Source: Palaemon carinicauda (lineage: Eukaryota > Arthropoda > Malacostraca > Decapoda > Palaemonidae). Taken from it: a stretch of DNA of 64,000 nt. Below the pieces are notes generated by a model, which saw nothing but the letters and a program-made list of their open reading frames with translations, searched no databases and was not told the DNA's origin. Positions within the stretch are counted from its first letter, which is position 1; each line of letters opens with the position of its first letter. Positions 13,320 through 23,822 of this stretch are shown here, piece after piece. A program made the position numbers and the translations under genes. The stretch covers positions 86,922,739-86,986,738 of the forward strand of contig NC_090728.1 of the NCBI RefSeq assembly GCF_036898095.1. Direction: 5' to 3'.

Positions 13320-14140
13320 AGAGATGTCCAAGATGTTGGCCAAAGGAACTGTTGAAGAAGTCTTAGATGACTCCCCAGGCTTTTTCAGCAATCTTTTCCT
13401 AGTAGAGAAGCTGATGGGAGGTTAGAGACTCATCATAGACTTGTTCCATTTGAACCTGTTTGTCTTACAAAAAAGGTTCAAAATGGAGACCTCGGCCACT
13501 GTTCTTCATGACATTAGGAACGTCTTCCTGCTAACTATATGCCTGCAAGATGTGTACTTTCAGGTCTCCATCCATCCAGGATCAAGGAAGTACCCAAGGT
13601 TCCCCTTCAGAGACAGGATCTTCCACTTCAAATTGGTGTGCTTTGGCCTTCCCACAGCACCACAGGTGTTTACTAGGAGCCTTGCCCTATCCTCAGACTG
13701 GGCTCATGCCAGGGTCATCAGGCTCCTGAGGTATCTGAACAACTGGTTTTCTGGCAGAGTCACAGGCTTCACTTAAAAATAATTGAGACCCCCTCAACTT
13801 CTACAAGGAATTGGGGATTCAGCTGAACCTAGAGAAGTCCAGCCTTGTCCCTCAACAGAACATCAGATACTTAGGCATGGAAATCGACTTGGTTCAGGCC
13901 AAAGCTTTTCCATCTGCCAACAAGGTGTTGATATTCAAGAAAGGGGCAGAACCCTTCCTGGAAAGGGATCTGCTACCTGCTCGCTCTTGGTAGAAGCTTC
14001 TGGGACACCTCGCCTCAGTGGAGAAACAGATCCTCTTTGGAAGGATGCATCTCCACTTTTTGCAGTGGTCTCAAACATCCGACCCCTTGCAACCCTTTTG
14101 TCGTTGCCCGAGGAGGTAGTGACAGATCTCTATTGGGGGT
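13320..14140 (+). pseudogene. DIRS family II reverse transcriptase remnant
   Basis: The frame from about 13320 reads SKMLAKGTVEEVLDDSPGFF, then a stop at about 13423, then an open stretch to 13776 with QDVYFQVSIHPGSRKYPRF and FGLPTAPQVFTR. The catalytic motif expected as YLDD reads YLNN (13732-13743), so both metal-binding aspartates are replaced. It continues in a shifted frame from 13811 (GIQLNLEKSSLVPQQNIRYL) and is cut by the insertion at 14145. The copy is catalytically dead. Confidence 0.8.
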
Positions 14141-14144
14141 TGAA

Positions 14145-14334
14145 GTTTTTGTTGTTTATATAGGAAATATTTATTTTAATGTTGTTACTATTCTTAAAAT
14201 ATTTTATTTTTCCTTGTTTCCTTTCCTCACTGGGCTATTTTCCCTGTTGGATCCCCTGGGCTTATAGCATCCTGCTTTTCCAACTAGGGTTGTAGCTTAG
14301 CATTTAATAATAATAATTATAATAATAATAATAA
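14145..14334 (+). mobile_element. Short 5'-truncated LINE/SINE tail insertion with (TAA)n end
   Basis: A ~190-bp insert splits the DIRS-II remnant. It ends in an A/T-rich (TAA)n tail (about 14308-14334). It is flanked by an imperfect 21-bp direct repeat (AGATCTCTATTGGGGGTTGAA at 14124 and AGATCTCCAATGGTGGTTGA at 14335, 18 of 21 matching), which looks like a target-site duplication. No ORF. The family could not be named from sequence alone. Confidence 0.72.
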
Positions 14335-14900
14335 TAGATCTCCAATGGTGGTTGAAACAGGTGAACCTGCTAGCAGGAATACCTGTACCTCCACAGGTCC
14401 CACCTCCGGAATTCTTTTTGTTCTCAAATGCTTCACACCAAGCGTGGGGCGCTCACCTTCAAAGGGAGGATATTTCAGTCTGTGGTCTCAGGAAGACAGC
14501 TCTTTTCTCTCAATTACCTGGAAATGAAAGCAGCGTACCTAGCGTTACTGCATACTACACTTCTTGGTGACTCGAGCAGTGACTTGTGTTTCCAAACAAG
14601 GAGGCTCAGTCTCCCTCATGCTATGCCAGTTAGCAGTGGAGATACATCATTGGGCACAAAAAAATACTGTTTCCCTCTGAGTGAGATTCATTCCCAGGAA
14701 GAGGTATGTCATTGCAGACCATCTTAGTTGAACATGGGATGAAAGTTGGTTAAGAATGGTCTAATTCCTGTAGTGCCAAAGAGTCTTGTGACTTTGTGGG
14801 GTTCCCTATCAATTGACATGTTTGCCACCCACTTGAATACCAAGTTCCCATAGTATTGCTCCCCAAAGTGGCCACAGGTAGAGTGGAATCCAGACCTGCT
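14335..14900 (+). pseudogene. DIRS family II RNase H and following segment, remnant
   Basis: The frame around 14352 reads PPEFFLFSNASHQAWGAHLQ. The family consensus here is FSDAS, so the first catalytic Asp has become Asn. NYLEMKAAYLAL (about 14513-14548) retains the Glu block, and VIADHLS (about 14707) the last Asp block. IDMFATHLNTKF follows at about 14812. Several stops and frame changes separate these blocks. Confidence 0.72.
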
Positions 14901-14989
14901 AGATCTACTCATGGAAAGCCCAAGAGAACTTTCAGAATGGCCAAACCTGCTGCACCAACCACATGAAGAAAATTCCATGAGGCGGTTCA

Positions 14990-15965
14990 CTGCCTATCTC
15001 TTCATGGATGTAGGTTATCCAGCATCTATGAAAAAAAGAGTTTCGGGACTGACTGCGAAACAATTTTCCAGACACCTCCAAAAGTCGTGTGTAGCAGTTT
15101 ACCAAGCCAAGTGGCCAACCTTCAATGTTTGAAGTCATAGGGGGAATATTGCTCCTCTCAAAGCCACTATTCCCTGATTGCTGACTTTTTAGTGTCCCTG
15201 AGGAATGAGAAATCCCTTAAAGTTACTGCATTTAAAGGCTACTGCTCAACCTTGAGCCAAGTTTTTAAACTGAAGGGGCTTGATCTCTCCTCTTCACTGA
15301 AACTATCCACTCTCGTTAGAAGTTTCAAACAGACTTGTCTTCCCTCTTGGAATGTGATGAACGTTCTTAGGTCCCAGAAGATGTCCCCCTATGAACCCTT
15401 GCATAAAGCTCTTGATAAGGATCTTGCCCTGAAGTCTGTCTTTCTCCTTGCCTTAGCCTCAGCCGAGAGAGTTAAGCTAATTACACGGTCTCTCTTAACT
15501 GGTATCACATTCCAAAGGGGGGAAAGAACTATGATTTTCTTTTGTTCCTGACTTTGTGGCTAAGACACAAAATCCAGCTATACAGTACTAGACTCTAGAT
15601 TTGACTTTCACCTTCTCGTCTTTCAAAGAGGTAACTGATGATCCTGGTAATCTGTTACTCTGTTCTGTAAGAGCAGTCAGAACTTATTTGTGAGCATAGG
15701 CTGGTCCAAAAAGAAAATATCTAAGAGGACAATTTCTTCTTGGTTGCATGAAACCATTATGGAAGCCTATAAATCCTTAGGGGAAGTGTTGCTAGGCCCC
15801 CTCCTGAGCTCATTATATCCGTGGTCTTGTTGCTTCCTTTAAGAGTTCTGCAAGAACTTCTAAGTAGCCTAAGTTCTTGGTGCAGGATTCTGGAGGAATC
15901 AGAACACCTTCACAGGCCACTACCTGAAAGGTTGCACTCATAGGTCTTTGAACACATTTTCATTA
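14990..15965 (+). pseudogene. DIRS family II tyrosine recombinase remnant
   Basis: Blocks resemble the N-terminal SAM-like and catalytic parts of a DIRS recombinase: VYQAKWPTF (about 15097), VTAFKGYCSTLSQVFKLKG (about 15220), LKSVFLLALASAERV (about 15431; the catalytic Arg is probably the R of AERV) and CSVRAVRTYL (about 15663). Stops at about 15129, 15549 and 15690 and frame shifts break it. The Tyr nucleophile region is not recognisable. Confidence 0.7.
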
Positions 15966-16484
15966 GGTCTTATGGGAAATAATTTAATTTGCCTTTTACA
16001 GTACACCTAACCCCTTTTTCACGGCATCAGTTGTGATTTGCATTATAAAGGTATGACATGTGGATCAAGTCAGTAGGGTAATGAAATGTGCTATCATTTA
16101 ACATAGTCACTATCAGCCTTTGAAATAAAGAGGTGGTCCTGGAGTACCCACTTCGATCATACCGTAATGCAGGTAAGAGTAACAAGTTTTTATTTATAAA
16201 CGTTATTTCTCATAATTTGTTTTCGATGCCTAATATTGATATAGCTTCACTTCTACCTTGATCTGAATTTAGAGGGTACTGACACTACAACCCCACCACT
16301 TCACAAGCTAGTTGGACTGTTCACCTACTTACTTATTTACTTTTGCAAAAAATCATTGTTTACTATTGTAATTGTCTTAGAACAAGTGACCTCCTCTTAA
16401 CTGAGACTTCCTTCCACCCAAGGAAGACTCCCATTTAGATGACTGAAGTTTTTATCTGTGTAGGAATACACGACAAATTTTTGA

Positions 16485-16722
16485 AATATATATTTTTCCT
16501 AGCTATACAAACGTAAGTCATTTAAGCAAAGGTCCCTCCTCAACCACCCACAAGTTTTGACCTGAATAGAATGGAGCTTGCATCACAGGCCCAGCAGTGG
16601 AGTTGCTAAATAACCTATTATAGTTAAAATTGAATCCCATTTTTTTTGTATGGTCATAGAAAATCGAAATTAGGAGTAACCCATTTAAATTACTCAGGTT
16701 TGTATAAATAGGAAAACTACAA
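16485..16722. repeat. Terminal palindrome of DIRS family II (ICR plus right end) or a related MITE
   Basis: ATTTTTCCTAGCTATACAAAC near 16490 and its near-inverse GTTTGTATAAATAGGAAAAC near 16700 form a ~45-bp inverted pair around a ~140-bp loop. The same end sequence occurs at the 48250 end of another family II copy. In a DIRS layout this fits an internal complementary region next to the right end. A stand-alone hairpin element is the alternative. Confidence 0.5.
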
Positions 16723-16725
16723 ATT

Positions 16726-17262
16726 ATTTTTTAAAAATTGTAATATTATATATGTATATTTTAAGGGGGTAATGCTTTTCTAATTGCATGTTGTACACTG
16801 AAACACCTTTGGAATTAGATGTATATAATGTGTCTTCATTTTATATAAGTACTTCTGCAGTTGATTCATTATTATGGTTGAATCAAGTCAATTTGTTTCT
16901 GATTAAAGAGTAAAAAAAAATTAAATGGTTCAATGAAATGTAGTGTCTAATTTAGTTAAAATAATAGCATTTGACTAAGTTCTTAAGGGCCTCCTGCCTA
17001 CAGCAAGAGACTAAACACATATTTATCAATGTATGAAATACATCATTTGAAATTATATAGGCCTAAAGATGAAGCGCTTTCACATCAAATCAAGTATATC
17101 ATTATTGATTTTTAAGCTGTAAGTAAGAGGTTTCATTTGAAATATGTTGTAAGTATGACTTATAGCTGGACATATATCTTTTAAGCTCTTCACATCACCT
17201 TTGCTAGAAACTTGTGTTAGTGAGAATCCGATATTAAAAGATGCAATTTTAATTATTTATAG
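16726..17262 (+). other. CSN4 intron sequence, unassigned
   Basis: AT-rich sequence with no ORF or recognised repeat. It ends with the acceptor TTATTTATAG directly before the CSN4 exon. Confidence 0.7.
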
Positions 17263-17433
17263 GTCAACAGCGATCAAGAATGCTTGGCACACTTTTCAAG
17301 GATGAGCGTTGCCAGCAGTTGCCCTGTTATCATATCCTAGAGAAAATGCACTTGGATCGTATCATTCGTCATAGTGAACTAACAGAATTTCAGAATATGT
17401 TGCAGAACCACCAGCAAGCCACAACCTCAGATG
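17263..17433 (+). CDS. COPS4: COP9 signalosome subunit 4, internal exon
   Basis: CSN4 is a PCI-domain subunit of the COP9 signalosome, which removes NEDD8 from cullin-RING ubiquitin ligases; it helps sense the neddylated cullin. This exon encodes 57 residues including [17 protein letters not shown] and [13 protein letters not shown], very close to vertebrate CSN4 ([20 protein letters not shown]), in the part leading into the PCI winged helix. It is bounded by an AG acceptor (17261-17262) and a GTATGT donor (17434) and is phase 1 at both ends, which matches the phase of the exon at 48714. Upstream exons were not found in the window and presumably lie to the left of it. No stop or frameshift is visible. 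Confidence 0.95.
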
Positions 17434-17596
17434 GTATGTAGGTTTTATTACCATATTATATTTCCTTTTCATTGGTACTTAACCTTGAATTGTGTAGCTT
17501 CTGAATGAAATTGACTTTTTTTTAGAAAATATGTGAAGTTCATTCAAAATGTTGTAAGTGCTTGGTAAGACATGAAAAGCTTGCAGGAGCACAAAT

Positions 17597-17624
17597 ACAC
17601 ACACACACACACACACACACACAC
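17597..17624. repeat. (CA)n microsatellite
   Basis: An AC dinucleotide run of 28 bases. Confidence 0.95.
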
Positions 17625-17949
17625 GTATGAACAATGTCAGATAAGAAAATCAGCTCCCCGTTAACACAAAGGTTATGTACGTGGAGAAGTCGTGTTAACG
17701 GAAATCACTTTTACAGAACATAATTTCTCCATATGAAATAATGGTACTGTAATGGCGGGTGTTACGTTCTTGGACATTGGGAAAGTTTGTCTAATTTAGG
17801 ATTTTGTTACTAGGAAACTTAAACACATTATTAATTTATTTGAAGGTCACAAAAACAATAAAAACACACATACTTACTCTACTTTTATTTATTTCATAGT
17901 AAAATAAGTTATTACGCATGTACATTCACACTGAGCATCACGCGTCACC

Positions 17950-17962
17950 ACTCTCTCTCTCT

Positions 17963-18045
<83 letters not shown>
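17950..18045. repeat. (CT)n microsatellite with two GCTC interruptions
   Basis: A CT run of about 96 bases with CGCTCG near its start. Confidence 0.96.
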
Positions 18046-18049
<4 letters not shown>

Positions 18050-18676
18050 TTTTTCCTTTTAATCTCAATTATTTATTTACAATAAATTTTATATCACTAA
18101 GTACATTTCTAAGTTAAACAAACGCAATAAAGAAAAGGGTGTTATATGTACGAACGCACAATGCTACTACGTAGGCATATCAAAGATATCAGCAATTTAT
18201 TTTTCTTTCATTTCAGTAAATGAATAACAGATCATAACATATTTTTCTCGTTGGTCTAATGATTTTTTATTTACAATTAATTTTTATCATTAAGTACATA
18301 CAGTATTTAAGTTAAAAATCACAATGAATTGTACTGTGTGATATGTACGAATGCACAATGCTACTGCTTATGCATTTTAAACGCATTAGCGATTTATTTT
18401 TCTTTCATTTCGGTAAATAAATAACAGATCATAACATATTTTTCCTTTTATTCTAATGGTTATTTATTTACAATTAATATTGTATCAATAAGTACATATT
18501 CAAGTTTGAAAAACTATGAACAGTACTTTCTGGTATGTACAAACGCACGATGCTACTACTTATGCATATGAAACACAGCAATTTATTTTTCTTTCATTTC
18601 GATGAATTAATAACAGATCGTAACATATTTTTTACTTTCAATGTCATGCTTATTTATTTAAAATTCATTTTATATC
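18046..18676. repeat. Tandem repeat, about 190-bp unit, ~3.3 copies
   Basis: Units start near 18046, 18239, 18435 and 18623 (the last partial). Each contains a TTATTTACAATTAAT-like stretch, GTACGAACGCACAATGCTAC, CAGCAATTTATTTTTCTTTC and TAACAGATCATAACAT (at 18224, 18422 and 18610). The spacing is 198 then 188 bp. The copies are diverged from one another and no ORF is conserved. Confidence 0.9.
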
Positions 18677-18722
18677 ATGGTTTTCATACATTTCATTTGA
18701 AACTATTATTATTAATCATATG

Positions 18723-18725
<3 letters not shown>

Positions 18726-18786
<61 letters not shown>
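18726..18786. repeat. (CT)n microsatellite
   Basis: A TC run of about 61 bases, followed by a short duplicated word AAGGTGCCTT. Confidence 0.96.
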
Positions 18787-18789
<3 letters not shown>

Positions 18790-19084
18790 GTGCCTTACTA
18801 TGCACACACACACTCTCTCTCAAGGTGCCTTGTGCCTTACTATGCACACAGAACAGATTTAACAGAAATCTTTTTTTTCCTTAGAAAGTGTCATATAAAT
18901 ACTACGCACAATATAAATTTTCACTTTGCTTAAATCTATGTTCGATCCTAGGCAGGGATTAAGACGTCATTCAATTTCGTCAGCTGATCTGTAGCTTTAG
19001 CCAACAGCATAACATACATTATATAAAATGTCTAAAATAATCCTGGTTTTCGATGTTATCTGAACTTCGTTTGTTCCGTAACTG

Positions 19085-21785
19085 GAATACAAACCTATGA
19101 TCTTAGGTGTAATACTTGAAGCTGAAAGGACGAGCCATTAAAATTTAGCGAGGCTTAACTACCCATTCCGCTAGTTAGCGGGGGTTAGGGGTATTAGCTA
19201 GCTACCCCTTCCACACCTGTGACTGAGCTCACCTTGCTTTTTGGCTCGGATGCTGAAAGGTCGTTGCCGCTCTTCATCTTCACAGTTTTTGGACAGTCAT
19301 TTAATGCTTTTTCGCTTTTTCTTTTCAGTGTGATTGTGCTGACTTCTGCCGGCCTCCATGTGTACCTGCCCTGGTCCTGAGTGCCGCACCTACGGTACTT
19401 TTATGTCCACCGAGGATACGGATCTTCACGCCCTTTGCCCTACCTGCAGAGGTCAACGGTGTGATGTGGTAAATAAGTTTATTGAGGGTCGGGAGTGATC
19501 TGCATCCCAGTGGGAAAGGTTCGGGTGACACCGTAAGAAGAAGTCTAAGAGGGACTCTTCTCCTTCGAAGGTTTCTTCGAAGCAGAAAAAACCCAAGGCT
19601 TCTTTTTCCCCTTCCCGACCTTCCTCCGAAGCTCCTGCTCGTTAGGCCTCCTTCGGGGACTGTCGAGTAGTAGTGCAGTCCGCTTAACTGCTGGAAAACC
19701 TCGGTCCTCGAGAGACGGTGTTGCTTCCTTAGCAAAGCGGCCGCGCCTCTGCCCCTTGGAGATTCCATGTCCCATTCTCTTCTTTGCCAGGTTTGGCCAT
19801 CCTTGGGGTTAGCGTGTCCGCCCTCCAAGGAAGCCTTGCTGCAGCTACTTTGCCGAGGTGCTAGCGCGCAGCAATTGTCAACTTCGGAGTTGGATCCTCT
19901 GGCACTCGTCAACATTGTGGTATCGTAGGTGTCGTCTGCTGCCCAGCCCGCTAACGTTCCTGCCTCTTCCGCCGCCGCTGAAGACTGCGCTTCCCCTCCT
20001 AGTGAACATCTTTCGAGGGGAGAGGAAAGTTCTAGGCATGTCTCTCCTGCGAGTGTTTCTCCCTCCTGAGGGAGTTCACTCATAGAGACTCCTCTTCGGA
20101 GGATTGCTGCTGACGGTCGGCTTGCTGATCCTCCGGCCCCTAGAAGGCGTCAGCGTGGTCGTCGTTCCCAGTGTGCTGGCTCTCCTCTTCGCCTTCAAGG
20201 TGATCCTTTGCCCTTGGTGAAGAGACACCTCTTTGGCTAGTCAGCTTTGTCCTCGCAGCCCTCCTTGGAGGAGGAGCCTTCTCTTCCGATGTTATCTGGT
20301 TCTCAACCTTCGCCTGCCTTCGGAACTTCTCCTGTCGACGCAGCTTCTAGCCCTCGAACTTCTGTTAAGGACTCAGAGCTCTCCTCTGCGTCAATCTTCA
20401 CCAACTAGGCAACGCTCTCCAACACTAAGGCATGTACCACAACTCCGTGAAGCTCAGACAGAAGGTAACAGCCATCATCCTCCTTAGACTTCCAAGAAGT
20501 CACGTCATCTCTGGAAGAATAGGTAGGTGTTCACAATGGAAAGGAGCATGAAAGGAAAGGTAGGTTATTGTGCTCCAGATCCTGGGTTCTCTCTCCAAGG
20601 AAGGGCAGAATCCAAGTTCATAGATCACCGTTGCCCCATTCCCCTCCCCGCAAACCCATTACAGCACGACCGCCTGGGAAAGAAGGAAAGGGCACTTTTG
20701 GGAAATTTAAAAGGGAAGCTTCGGTTTCATTTCCTTCAGAGGATCTGTCAAGACAGCACCAGGGTCAGCAAGCAGCCTTAGTTCGAAGTCATCATCAGGG
20801 CAGTTGTACAAGCCTTCAGGCCTGCCCTTTCAGCCCGCACTTCTGGAATCCTCTGTGAACCTCCAACATCCATTGGTTCCAGCAGACTCTCGTCAAAGAA
20901 CCTCGGCTGTCTCTCCCCTGAAGAGGAAGAGAGGAGTCCCAGAGACCAACTCCTCTTCTTCGGGGAAACCGACTCCTGTGAGGCTATCAAGGACAATATT
21001 GAACCTCTCCGTTCCCCTGGCTCACTGACACCTCAGCCAAAGGAACCTCGTGGGGAACCCGTCCTAGTCTCCTCCCTACCACCTTCGGAGGAAGACTCCC
21101 CTCGTGACGAGAGCGCCTTGCCTCCAGAAGCAACTAGGAAGGCCAGACCATCCAGGCCTTCCATGCTGAAGTTCATCTTCTTTCTCGCAAGGAGTTGAAA
21201 GACTCCAAAACATTGCCTAAGTCCTCTTCAAGGACCTGTAGACCCGCAGGAACAGTCAGCCACCCTACAGATGACCGCGACCCACCCCAAGACTAGTTCT
21301 CGGTGGTGGATGAAGGAGACTTCGTTGTTAGTCCCACTCCAGAGGGGGAACAAAAGGAGTCAGAACATGCCTTTTGGCAGGAACTGACTCTAATAAGGGT
21401 TCTAAATGGGTTTTCTGACTTAGAGAGGAAACCCCCCCCCCCCCCCCCGGAGGGCAAAGACACAGTCTTAGACCGTGTGTTCGGCACTCAGAAACCTAAT
21501 GCATCCTTGCCTTGGTCTTAGGGACTGAAGAGTTCCCGGACTAAGATCGCCGCCAAGATCTCTGAATTCTCTTCCTCCCCTCCTTCGGGCTCCTCCTGCT
21601 TCCTCGTGTTTAGCAAGGAAGGTATTACGAGATCTTGGACAAGCCTCAACCAGCTCTTCCACTCCACCATTTTCTGGAGGAGCTGGCTAAGGGGATCTCC
21701 CTAGAGAGAGACTCCAGCCATCAGGTCGCGCTCTTGGCGACAGAGATCCTCAATCAAGAGAAGGTCATGAAGTATGCCATGCTGT
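19085..21785 (+). mobile_element. DIRS family II, 5' part with gag-like region, decayed
   Basis: The left end (AATACAAACCTATGATCTTAG, then CCGCTAGTTAGCGGGGG at about 19168) matches the terminal repeat of the copy at 45640. It is followed by a gag-like region with stops and frameshifts. No RT or recombinase part follows; similarity ends near 21785. It is inserted in the CSN4 intron in the same orientation as the gene. Confidence 0.7.
19358..21785 (+). pseudogene. DIRS family II gag-like protein remnant
   Basis: From the ATG at 19358 the frame reads MCTCPGPECRTYGTFMSTED and then LCPTCRGQRCD, a Cys-rich zinc-binding-like N-terminus also present at about 45960-46070. A stop at about 19496 and frameshifts follow. 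A Lys/Ser/Pro-rich middle and a later block (HAFWQELTLIRVLNGFSDLE at about 21366, broken by a 17-C run at 21432-21448) are recognisable. A polypyrimidine-CAG (CTTTTTCTTTTCAG, ending 19328) lies just upstream. The exact family of this gag is inferred from its co-occurrence with family II ends. Confidence 0.65.
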
Positions 21786-22381
21786 AGTGGTTTGCGGACT
21801 GTGGCCAGAGGTAGCACCCAAACTGCCAGGTGTTCGAATGCCGACCACACTCAAACGTTCACTACACAAAAAGGTAAAACGGTGGAATACCCAAAAATCG
21901 AGGTAAACAGGTCAAGACTTAATACTGGGCAAGGGGACCCAGCTAATGATGTAATTGCCTAATATTATTCAGAGGTAAGCTGGTTTCAAGTTATGTAAGG
22001 ACAATATTTATTGAGGAAACAAAAAAGAAAAAATGATACTAAGAAAAAAACAAAATTAGTGGCTGAGAAGGGGACCTTGCAGGGCAAGAAAAAACTTAGT
22101 TTCTAAGAAAAAGGGAAAATAAGTTTATTTCATTCCTGGGAGGAAAAAGTACAAAACTGTAGTATGAAAAGTCAGATCTTCAAAAAACATAAGCAGAGAC
22201 ATAGATATATCAAGTCAGAGCCTCATTGGAATCAGTCCTCTAAAAGTTAACAAGACAAAATAATTATTTGAATAACACAAAAAACAAGAACTATTCACAT
22301 GCTGGACATTCATATGGGTTCCATATACAAGTATAAACAAAGGCACACCTAACCGTATATCTATTTAGGATACATTTCCCA
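21786..22381. other. Unassigned intronic sequence
   Basis: A/G-rich sequence with no gene, repeat or element recognised. Confidence 0.6.
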
Positions 22382-22545
22382 TACTACTATTGAGTATCAA
22401 GATGGCGGTTATTCCTAATTTTGTAGCAAATTCGCACGGTGGTGTTCCCTGTTGATCTAACCTTTTCGATCGATTTTGTGAGGATTATTATGCCATCTCC
22501 AGCTTCTTTTGCCTCTGGAAAGTTGAGTGTTGATTCTTTACAATG
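22382..22545 (+). mobile_element. DIRS family I copy C, segment 1 (5' noncoding)
   Basis: It starts with ACTACTATTGAGTATCA and continues GGTGGTGTTCCCTGTT, as in the copy at 51140-51330, but without the terminal repeat. It is interrupted at 22546 by a Tigger-like insertion (TA target) and continues at 24518. Confidence 0.78.
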
Positions 22546-22918
22546 TACAGTGGTACCTCTACATACGAATTTAATTCGTTCCACAACCTACTTCGGATGT
22601 AGAAAATGTTCGGATGTAGAAACGAATTTTCCCATAAGAATACATGGTAATTCATTTAATTCGTTCCTCAGCCTAAAAACCCATAATAAATCCTTAATAA
22701 ATGGCTACACATAATTACACATAACACTAACATAACTGCATAATAAGAAAGAAGCATATAAAAAAGATAATTATAAAGAAATAATGAATAAAAAATGTGT
22801 TTTATTGCCACTTTACCTTAGAGACAGGCCAACGCCGGTGTAGGATTTGCTACGCCAGGAAGAGACGGACGATCGGCGAGAAGGTAGACTTGGTGTTAAC
22901 ATGTTCTTTAAATAAATA

Positions 22919-22939
22919 CTCTCTCTCTCTCTCTCTCTT

Positions 22940-22972
<33 letters not shown>
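22919..22972. repeat. (CT)n microsatellite
   Basis: A CT run with a CTTTCTTT interruption, in the left palindrome arm. Confidence 0.95.
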
Positions 22973-22977
<5 letters not shown>

Positions 22978-23021
22978 TTCTTCACTGTTAGTGTTAGAGA
23001 CGTCTATTAATTTTTTTTTCT

Positions 23022-23024
23022 GAG

Positions 23025-23078
<54 letters not shown>
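23022..23078. repeat. (GA)n microsatellite
   Basis: A GA run in the left palindrome arm. Confidence 0.95.
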
Positions 23079-23080
<2 letters not shown>

Positions 23081-23655
23081 AACAAAAATGTGTTGTGTAC
23101 ATATGATTTTAACAGCGTTAACGAGTTGAAAGACAGTTAATTGTAACTAAAAAAACAATATCAGCGAATCTGAATTCCTTTATTAACTAAAACAAATATT
23201 GATACAAACACACTCGTGTGCGTATGCGCAAACACACACACACGCACGAGGAGACACGAGCGGCGAGTAAGTAGAGATGGTGGCCGGTAACATACCGTAA
23301 CTTACACTACAGAAATTTTAATCTAACTTCGCTTATTTACTTATTTTTTAATTTTTATATTTCATATTTTTTACATTTTTTTCTTTTTATTTTTTATTTT
23401 CATTACTTTCAGTGACGAGTTACGGTATGTTATCGCAGTCACCATCCTCCTCCCCGACTGTCTCTCTTATTGCGTAGAAATTCTTGCACCTGTGTGTGTG
23501 TTTGTGCATACCCACACGAGTGTGTTTGTATCAATATTTGTTTTAGTTAATAAAGGAATTCAGATTAGCTGTTATTACTTTCTTAGTTTCATTTAATTGT
23601 TTTTCAACTCGTTGACGCTGTTAAAAATCATATGTACTCTAAACACATTTTTGTT

Positions 23656-23658
<3 letters not shown>

Positions 23659-23728
<70 letters not shown>
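23659..23728. repeat. (CT)n microsatellite
   Basis: A CT run in the right palindrome arm, the counterpart of 23022-23078. Confidence 0.95.
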
Positions 23729-23731
<3 letters not shown>

Positions 23732-23779
23732 GAAAAAATAATAGACGTAGACGTATCTAACACTATAACAGCGAAGAAG

Positions 23780-23782
<3 letters not shown>

Positions 23783-23818
<36 letters not shown>
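23783..23818. repeat. (GA)n microsatellite
   Basis: A GA run in the right palindrome arm, the counterpart of 22919-22972. Confidence 0.95.

Positions 23819-23822
<4 letters not shown>

Larger units (their letters stand above)
12850..16725 (+). mobile_element. DIRS-type retrotransposon, family II, decayed 3' portion
   Basis: Plus-strand remnants appear in the order gag-linker, RT (13320-14140), RNase H (14340-14900), tyrosine recombinase (14990-15965), and then a terminal palindromic zone (16485-16722). The protein remnants are of a different DIRS lineage from copies A/B (for example ETSATVLHDIRN, FGLPTAPQVFTR, IDMFATHLNTKFP). No intact frame remains. A LINE-tail insertion splits it at 14145-14334. 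The 5' end with ITR and gag start is missing here; separate gag-like parts of the family lie at 19085-21785 and 45640-48250. Confidence 0.75.
17434..19084 (+). other. Start of the large CSN4 intron: microsatellites and a tandem repeat
   Basis: No ORF. It contains (CA)n, two (CT)n tracts and the ~190-bp tandem repeat listed separately. The rest is AT-rich and unassigned. Confidence 0.7.

Noticed and set aside
17650..17760. Possible MITE end (CCGTTAACACAAAGGTTATG and a partial inverse CGTGTTAACGG)
   Set aside because: Only a short, local inverted pair is visible and the element limits could not be set.
19325..20083. 252-codon ORF on the minus strand
   Set aside because: It lies opposite the decayed gag-like region of DIRS family II, has no recognisable domain, and its length fits the GC-rich composition there.
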